A stretch of 23,985 bases of DNA from contig CAIWDQ010000621.1 in the NCBI GenBank assembly GCA_903911455.1, forward strand, positions 1 to 23,985. Direction: 5' to 3'. Below, one piece after another: positions 1 to 9,300 of the stretch; the stretch's first letter is position 1, and each line of letters starts with the position of its first letter. This DNA is from an uncultured bacterium. Its GTDB lineage: Bacteria > Bacteroidota > Bacteroidia > Bacteroidales > JACABE01. The position numbers were made by a program, and so were the translations under genes. The notes beneath the pieces were generated by a model, which ran no database searches, was not told the origin of the DNA, and saw only the letters and a list, made by a program, of their open reading frames with translations.

Positions 1-250
1 AAAAATAATTTAATATAAAACAGTAATTAAATTCAAATAAAAGTTAAAAATATGTTAAATGTATAAAAATAATTAATAACAGATAATCCAGTGACTTATT
101 TATGTCACTATATTTATTAAGGTATATGATGATGTTTTGATAAATTTATTTGAAGCCTAGTAATTCGACTTGTATTTTTTATAATAATTAATTGAATGGA
201 AGAGTAGGAAAGTAAGTTTAATATATTCATATTTTGGAATTCAAAGAAAT
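1..250. other. AT-rich gene-free left edge
   Basis: This stretch shows no open reading frame of useful length in any frame and no RNA gene I can recognise. The only structure is a weak inverted repeat at 90-109 (AGTGAC, an 8-base AT loop, GTCACT). It might be the decayed terminator of a gene left of the window, but it has no good T tract. Confidence 0.5.
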
Positions 251-284
251 AAAAAAAGGCTGCCCTTTTGAGGCAGCCTTTTTT
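251..284 (-). terminator. Rho-independent terminator of the giant secreted-protein gene
   Basis: A perfect 7-bp GC-rich stem (GGCTGCC at 258-264, GGCAGCC at 272-278) encloses a 7-base loop. It is flanked by seven A on the left and six T on the right, so it can work in both directions and the A/T flanks can lengthen the stem. It starts about 20 bases past the stop codon of the minus-strand giant gene, where its terminator should be. It could also stop plus-strand transcription entering from the left. Confidence 0.9.
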
Positions 285-304
285 GTTATGTAAGAATAAG
301 AACT

Positions 305-3300
305 TTATTTCTTCTTCTTTAGAGTTCCAGGATTTACACTAGATGCTCCGGCATTAATATTGTCAAATATCATCGATAAATCATAAATATTTACAACACC
401 ATCACCATTTACATCTTGTGGACTATATCCGGCACTAAATACTCCTGAAGGATCATTGATAGCATCAAATACTGCAGATAAGTCAAAAATGTTAACAACG
501 CCATCTCTGTTAGGTGTATATAAATCTCCAACATCTCCACCCCATATCAAAGAGCCAACATAATTAACCCCGTTATAAACTGGCAACATATTACCAGGGA
601 ATAATGTAGAAACTGGGTGTGCAAAGAAGTTGTAGTTAATAGCTAAACAAGAGAAGTTTACTGAGTCACTCCAAGTCTGAATACTATTTCTGTGGTTAAT
701 GACTATATAACGGAATCCTGTCATACTAATTGGTAAAGAAATCTGAGGAGTAATTGTTCCATCAGTATTTAAAAGCATACCATTGTAAGTGTATTCAGCT
801 GTAGCTTCAATATTGTAAGGATCCATAGTTGCAGGATTAACAATTAAAAGTTGAACTGTATCAACTACAGGTGAAGTAAATTTAATATACATATCACCAG
901 AGTTAGGATCCATATCATATGTTGGAGTCATAATAGGTAAACCTAAGCCAGTATAATATTCCTGAAGTATTGCAGATACAATCATCTTTTTAGCATACGA
1001 CATTTCATAGGCTCCAATAGTAGAATTCTGAAGACTTCTTGAAGTATTAACAATATCAGTTGTAACAGCAGCTATTGATGTGCCACTGCCAATAGCTGGT
1101 GAAGTAGGACAATTATTAGGTGTTAGATTCGTATTACTAGTGTAAATTGGATCAGCAAACAGAGAATGAACATCTCTTGTAGTAGCAGTTCTCAATTGAT
1201 TTAAAGTAGTATCATTGCCAACAATATATGCTAACATACCCTGAGTACCTGTTGTATAATAAAGATTATAATCAATATTTGTAAATGCAGATGCAGGAGC
1301 ATCAGAGTAAATTGCAAATGATCTTGAAGTAGTGGCTGCAGTACTTGTAATAATATTTTTAATAATATTATTTCTGATATCTAAACCAGTAACAGTAGAT
1401 GCAACATATATACCAGCATTATATTGTTGAGTATTACCAGCAGTATAGAACTGGTTGGCACTACCATACATATTAACGCTATTATTATAAATTTTAACAC
1501 CACCTGTTGTTCCTAATAATTTGATACCTGCAACTGCATAGGTTGTCCAAGCAGTAGTACCAGCACTTACAACATTTTTAATCTGATTATTTGCAATTGT
1601 AATATTACTAGCAGCATTTCCAGTATTTAGTTCAATTGCGGCTGCTCCATAGCTACCTGAGGCATATTGACCTTGTACTCTAATGAAGTTATTTCTGGTA
1701 ATATTTGCATTAGTAACCTGAGCATTTAAGTAAATAGCTCTAGGTGTAGCAGTATTTGTATTTAAAGTCCAAATATTGAATGTACAACTATCAACAGTTA
1801 ATCCATTAATATAAGATAGATTCATAGCATTTGTATGTACCTTCTGACCTCCAAGATCAGTTCCGAAGGTAGTACCTTTAATAACTAGATTGTTTACAGT
1901 AGACCCAGAAGCACCATTAATACTTAATGCAATTAAACAGTTAGTAATACTATCATTAATAAATGAAAGATTACTAATATTACCACCACTATGATATACA
2001 GTGGATACAACTTGATAATCTGGACCCTTTATGTAAATATTCTTAAATGTACAATTGTTAGCTCCACTAATCATTTGTATTGTGTAATAAGTAGCACCTC
2101 CTGTAGTATTGAACAACTGTAGATAATTACCAACCCCATTTCTAGCACCATCAAAAATTACATTTGAAGCAGCTACTCTAATTAAACCACCAGCATAACC
2201 ACCCGTCATAACTTTCTGAACAGTTGCAGTATCAATTGGAACTATATTAATAGAATAACCTCCAACACCTTCGGTAGTTAAAACATTTAATTGGTTAGCT
2301 CCGGTTTCGGCTGTATTTGTAGTAACTTTTACAGTTACATTACCTGTCACAATATTACTATTTACATCACTAAAGAAACCCGAAGCAGAACTTAAAGATG
2401 TATAATTATCGCCAACTCTTGTTCCTACATAATAAATTCCATTAATTGCTTTTGAAACATTGAAAGAAGAAGGAGAAGTAACAGTTAAATTAGTACTTAG
2501 TAATTTAACGCTAGTTACAATACCAGATAATCCTGCAGTTTTACCAACATTAACTGTTGAATTTGAATCCTGAGCAATAATAAAGTATTGAACTGTATTA
2601 CCTGTGAAAATCGTGTCAGTATTTTGTAAAATGCTATAATCTAAATAGAAATTAAAATTAGGAGCATTACTACTTGCTAATGGTTCTACCCAATGCCAAT
2701 GTAAACTATCGTTTGCAGCAGTTGATTTCTTGAAATATACTCTAGGTTTGAAATTAGAAGTATTTACATGATTCAAAGGAGCAGTAATATTAACATTGTT
2801 CAAAAATACTCCTGTTACAGAAGTAGAGTTAGGTAAAGCAGTAAAAACAATTGAAGGAGGAATATCGTCAATAGTAGTACCATTGAATTCGTCAGCACCT
2901 AAATCAGGTTGTGCACCTGTTCCTTGATAACCTGTTTCACCAAAACGAATATCATCATCAAAATCAGTTTTAACAGCAATTGGTGTAGTTATTCTCTGTC
3001 CATGACTTTCAGCACGATTATTTGCAGTTGTAGTTTTAACATGCAAATCATAAGGTTTAATACCATCGTTAACAAAAGGAATAGTATCAGAGAATGATAA
3101 CTGATCTTTTGATCCCATTAGAGTTTGATAAGCAGCAATAGTAAGAGGTGAATTTGTACCATCATAGAATAAAGGATTTTTAGTAGTAGGACTAGGAACA
3201 GTATAATACAAATTATTATTAGATGTAGCTGCAATATTTGTATAAGTTGTACTTGGCCACCAAAAAGGAACAGCACGGGTACCGGTAGTCATATTGCATT

Positions 3301-6300
3301 TATTTATGAAGATATTATTCCTCATATCTAATGAAGTAGGAGTAGCAGCAGCAAATAAACAAACTGAAATATTACTAGCATTAGCACCAGTATAACTTAA
3401 AAATACGGTATTATTATACACTTTAGCAGTTGTTGTATTTTGAATTCTTATACCAACTGTTGTAGGAGAACTAGTTCCACCAGCACAACTTATGTCAGAA
3501 ATATAATTATTATAAATATATGAAACATTTGAGGCATTCATAAGATTTATTGTGTTAGCCCAACAAGCACCACCGGAATAAGATTCGTTAAAATTATAAA
3601 ATCTATTATTATAAATATAGAAAGTAGAAGCACTATTTAAATATAATCCTTCAATACCATTTGCAGTACCACTATTAGTTATATTTGTAAATTCATTATT
3701 ATAAATGTACATAGTTCCTAAAGAACTTCCTTCATCTCTAAATACATTAACATTACCACCAGTAGCGATAAAATTCTTTACAACGCAATGATGCATAAAA
3801 TTAGTTCCAGCACTTGCACCTGCAAAATTTAATCCATAATTTTCGGTACCAATTATATTACTAATAGTATCACCATACCAATTGAAATTAGAAGAAGCTG
3901 CAGCAATTTGAATACCAATTAAGCCACTTGTTGATTTAACACTATCAATAAGAGTATTAAACACCTGTAAGCTGTCTTGATAAGAGAAATTGACACCATG
4001 AGATGCATAAGCACCACCTGTACCAATATTCTTGATGACACTTCTTCCACTATTTATAGTACCAATTTCATTTTTAACATCATAAAATCCTGCAATACCA
4101 GTTAATTGAGCACCATAAAAAGCCTTATTAATTGTATTGTTATAAAACTTATTATAAATATTTCTACCGGCAGCAGATGTAGCAGTTGATACTAAATATA
4201 TACCTCTGATAGCTGTATTTGAAGTTGTATTTGTTAAAGTGATAGTACTATTTTTAAAAGTATTGTATTGACATCCATTAGTAGCTGCACCATTTAAATA
4301 TACACCATATTCAACATAAGCAGTAGTGGTAATGGCAGTATCTTTTATGTCTATACCATCAAAAGTGATATAATCTCCACCATTAATCCAAATAGCTGCA
4401 TCAGTAGTAGCAGTAGAACCAATAATGGTTAATAAAGGATTATTACCAGTCCCATTTCTTTGGAAAACTATAGGATTAGCAGCAGTACCTGTTGCAGTAA
4501 TTTTAATACCAAAAGGATTAGTAGTTGAGCAAGCCATTGGGAATATTTCACCGGCTTTTACATTAAATGTAACAGGACCAGAGATACCTAAAGTATTTAA
4601 ATCGCTTACAGCAGAAACAAAACTTGTATAGTTATTAGTACTAATAGGAATAGGTGGAAGTGAATTATCAATTGTATAAATACCATTTAAACTAGATCTT
4701 ACAAGTCTGTTACCGGCAGGAGCAGAAAGAACTGGATTATATGTTGTACCTGAAACATTTATCTGATTATATATAGCATCAATTGAATCAAATGAAACAG
4801 CAGAGGATTTAATATTATAAACTAAAAAGAAATAATTAGTATCTACACTACCACCTGTTGTGCCTGTTAAAACTTGTGATCCATTAATTGTAAAGGTTCC
4901 ATTGGGTCCTGCAATAGCAGTTCCATATAAAGTAGTTGTTGCAAAAGTATTTGTGGTACCAGTATAATAAATCTTTGCAGAATCAATATCAGTCAAAGCA
5001 TTAGTAGAACCTGTAGTACCTAAAATAAATGAATTTACACTTAATGGAAGAGTTGGATATTGAGAAACAACTTTTAAAGTTAAAACCTGTTGATTTGTAT
5101 TACCAGCTACAACAGCTGTTAAAACAGGTTGAAAAGCAGTAGTTGATAAGAACTTCATGTTTGGATAACCAGTCCCAGAGAAAATAGTTCTATTGCCAAA
5201 AGGATTACCAATAGTTGGAGTTCTTGGGATACCGTCAACTGTAATAGAAACGCATTGGGCATCTACAACATCATTGTTAGTAGCATTAGGATTAATGTCA
5301 TAAGTTAACCAGAAATTGTTAGTGCCTTCAACCAAATAAAATGGAATAATAGTAGAAGGATTTAGAGTAAAAGTTCCATTCGAGAAATTAACAGTTGAGT
5401 CGATAACAGTAGTAGTAGCAAAAGTCGCACTTGTCCCGGTTGAGAATAATTTTATGTTGCTAATGTCACTAGCAGTTATTGTTGTTCCATTTGTATTAAA
5501 GTTGATTTGAGATAATACAATAGGATTTGCACTTCCTAATGTTACTATTTGTACACCTAATATTTGTTGGTTATAAGTTCCTTGTGTTACACTAGCAGTA
5601 TTAGTTTGAGTAGTTGTACTTGATACATAAGACATAGGTTTCTTAACTCCAATTGCATACCAGTAAGGAGCTATTGCAGTTAATGAATCTATTGTTGTAT
5701 AAGTAAATGTACCTAAAGTACTGAGTAATCCAACAAAAGAACCGTTAGCTGTGGCACATCTACCTAATAACATAGTTGAATTAATACTTGTGTCATACAC
5801 CATAACTCTACCATAATTGAAGATACCTGAATCAAGTACTACATTCCATCTTCTATCATTATTAACAGATTGCAAGTATAATCCTGGAGTAGCTGAAGAA
5901 AAATTTCCTTTTATAACTGAAACTTTAACATAAGGATTAGTACCTGTAGATGGATTAATAATTGTGAATGGGTTATATAATATAGTATCAGCAGCAGCAG
6001 ATACTGTTCCGATTGGATATACCCAATTGCCTGTATTTACTGTACTAGCTGGTAAAGCTCTTGATAAAGTACCATATATAAAATTAGTTGCAGAATAACC
6101 TGTAATAGCAGTAGTAGCTGTGTTTTTAACTGTTAATACAAATGTTGATGTATTTATTTTTCCAGAAGTTAAAGCTAAAGTACCAACATTTAAACTCTTT
6201 GTTAATGTTAGTCCTTTTGCATTATTTAAAGTTAATGCACTTACAGTTCCAACAGAAATTGCAGGGAATAAATTATTGATAGGAGTTCCTACTAATGCAA

Positions 6301-9300
6301 CTGTATCATTCATATTATAATTAGTTGTCATATTATTAAAATTGAATGTAGGTGCAGTAGAAGTTGTTAAGTTGCCAAATCCTTTAGTTAATGTAAATGT
6401 ATTAGCAGTACTATCACCAAATCTAAGTGTTCCGGTAGGGCAATTTAAAATACCTGCATTTAGAATTAAACCATAATTTGCAATAGCAGGAGTTATTGTT
6501 ACACCAGAAGCATTGTTCATTGTTATAGTGCCAAGTATTGAAGTATTAGCAGCAGTGAAAGTTTGAGCAGTAGTGCCATTGAATACAACTGCACATCCTG
6601 TAGATAAATTACCAATTACTTGACCTTTTGTAGAGAAAGTCTTAGTGACAGTTAAAGCATAACCTGAAGCACCGTAACCTAAATAAGTAGCACCAGTACC
6701 CGGGTTAGTAAAACTGTTTAAAATAGTAAGTGCTGCATAATTTTTAGTTCCATGTTGAGCAGTTGTAGTATCAATAAGTACATTCCAGAATTTACCATCT
6801 AAACAGAAGAATTGTTGAGATGCCTGAGTTAAGTTGTTTCCTAATTGTACTGTACCACCTGTAATATTATAATTAGAAGCAGTAGGAATTGGGAATCTGA
6901 CATCAATCTTATTTCCAGTTCCTGAGTTAGCATTCTGAACAATAATAGTACCACCTGACATTGAGAATAAGATAGGACTTGTAGATGTATTACCACCCAT
7001 ATATTCAAATGCGCCACTTCCACTTGTATTTCCTATAGTACTAACTTTAATAGTCCCGGCACTCATATTAAAGGTTGCAGCAGTTGAATTATAAAGTTTA
7101 CCTGTAGAAGAAAGTGAACCACCTTCCATCATTAATATAGATCCGCCACCAACAGTCATTGTGTTATCAATTGCAGTACCAACATTATAAGTTCCTTGAG
7201 TAACACGAAGCAAACCATTCATAGTTGGGCTGCCATTCATCCCTGCAACATTAAAGTTTGGATTGTTCATCCAGATACCTCCTGTTGTTGGAATAGTGTA
7301 TGCGGCAGTTGAGAATAATCTGCTAGAGAAAGAATTTGTACCTGACATTTTAAAAATACCACTATATTTACTGGTATTTATAAAACCTAAAGTGTCAATT
7401 ACAGCACCCCTTATAGTTAAATTTGTAAGATTTAATTCAACTGTTGGACTTGAAACTGTAACGGCACCAGAAAATACTTTACCAATAGTAAATTGATTTA
7501 TATTATTTGTGCCATTTCCTGTATATAAAGAGTTAGCCATACCAACAAAATTAATAGTACTATAATCAGCAGAATCAACATACATGTTAATTGCACCATT
7601 ATTTAGAATAGTTCCTCCAATATTTAAAACTCCAATAGTACCAGTTGCATCTAATAAACCACCATTATACACAACTAAGTTATAACATGAATCATTTGCA
7701 ATATCTAAATGTACATTGTATGTACTATCAACAAATACAGAATCCATAAATGCAGGAACTGTACCTGTTGACCAAGTTGAAGGATTAGACCAAAGGCCAT
7801 TTGCAATTGAATGTATTGATGCAGGTGTTAAGGTATTTACCGACTGAGATAATGGGTTTAGAGTTAAATATAAAGGACCCCCGCTACATAATGAGTTAGC
7901 AGCAAAAACAAAATAGTAATATTGAGTTGCAGGGTTAAGTCCATTATCAGTAAATGAATTTCCTGTTTGATATCCTACAACATACCCATTAGTGCCAAAA
8001 GGAGTGCCTGCTGAATAATAAGTTCCATTAACAGGTGTTGCAGTTAAAGAAGAACTTGTACTGCGAATAATCAGATAATGATCAGCATCAGGAGAGACTG
8101 AGAAATTACCAAAAATATATAAATAACTTGGAGAAAAAACAAAAGCAGAAGCCTGGTTTGTAGGAGCAACGCAAGGTGGGACTTCATCAGCACCGATAGT
8201 AGGTAATGAAGCTCTTGTCTGTCCATCTAAGTCAGTAGTTACAGCTGCTAAAGGAGTACCTGCTATAAGAGCAGTATTTGTAATATGGAAGTCTCCAGTT
8301 GCAATAAAGTTTGGATTAGCCCAGATAGAATGAGCTTCCTGACTTGATGCAGTTTGAAATGCTGCAAGAGTTGTATAAGTTGTACTAAGATAACTATAAG
8401 GACTAGCATTTGTAGTGTAATAATCGTTATAATCAAGAGTTAGATTTACCGGATTAGTACCAGAACCACTTGCAGCAGCAATACTAAGAAGTGGACCTGC
8501 ACCAGTATTATAAACTACATTATTCTTAAAGATACAATTTGTCCATGTACCATAATAATTACCAAAATGGAAAGTAGCACTAGTAGAACTACTAACAAAA
8601 GTATTATAATAGTAATTAATATAAGTCATACCACATAAATCTGTACCCCATGTTGTGCCAACAGTATATACATAATTATTATATATTAAAGCTTCCTGAC
8701 CAACACCAACTCCACTATTAGCATACCATGCAGATAAACCTATACCAGTTCCTAGATTCTTAATAACATTATCGTGAATCTTCCATAATCCTACAAGATA
8801 ATCAAACCATAAACAGTTGGCAGCACTACCTGCAACTACTGTTATATTATTATTACCAAAATTAATGCCATCACAACGAGCTATTTTTACACAATTATTA
8901 TTGTTAGTTGCTGCATTCGTAAATGTATTATATGTAATAACAATATTTGGATTTGAACCAGAAGGAGTAAAAAAATGTAAACTAGGGACGCCATAATTAT
9001 ATACGTTATGATCAATTGTAATATTAGAATAATTTGAACCATAATACAATCTGGTTGACATTTGATTAGAGTCAGTATAAGCTGATTGAGTTCCTATGAT
9101 TACATTATTTAATACAGAAATGTTATTTGCACCATTTGCAAAAGTTATTGTATTAGCATATGTAGCATTCGTAGCTTGAACAGTCATAGCTTTGAAAGTA
9201 ATATATTGTGCGCCGTTAAATCTTACAAGGTAATTGTCAGTAGGGCCAGTAGCTGCATATTGTAAGGTAACGCTTGAATTGTTATTAGAAGCACTTTGGA

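Noticed and set aside
347..535. Cellulosome membership inferred from the dockerin-type end
   Set aside because: No cohesin, scaffoldin or glycoside hydrolase is visible in the window, and dockerin-like ends occur in many non-cellulosomal Bacteroidota proteins.
2909..7496. Several 60-77 residue open frames on the plus strand within the giant gene
   Set aside because: They are antisense shadows of a continuous 3955-codon gene, with low-complexity composition and no recognisable protein features.
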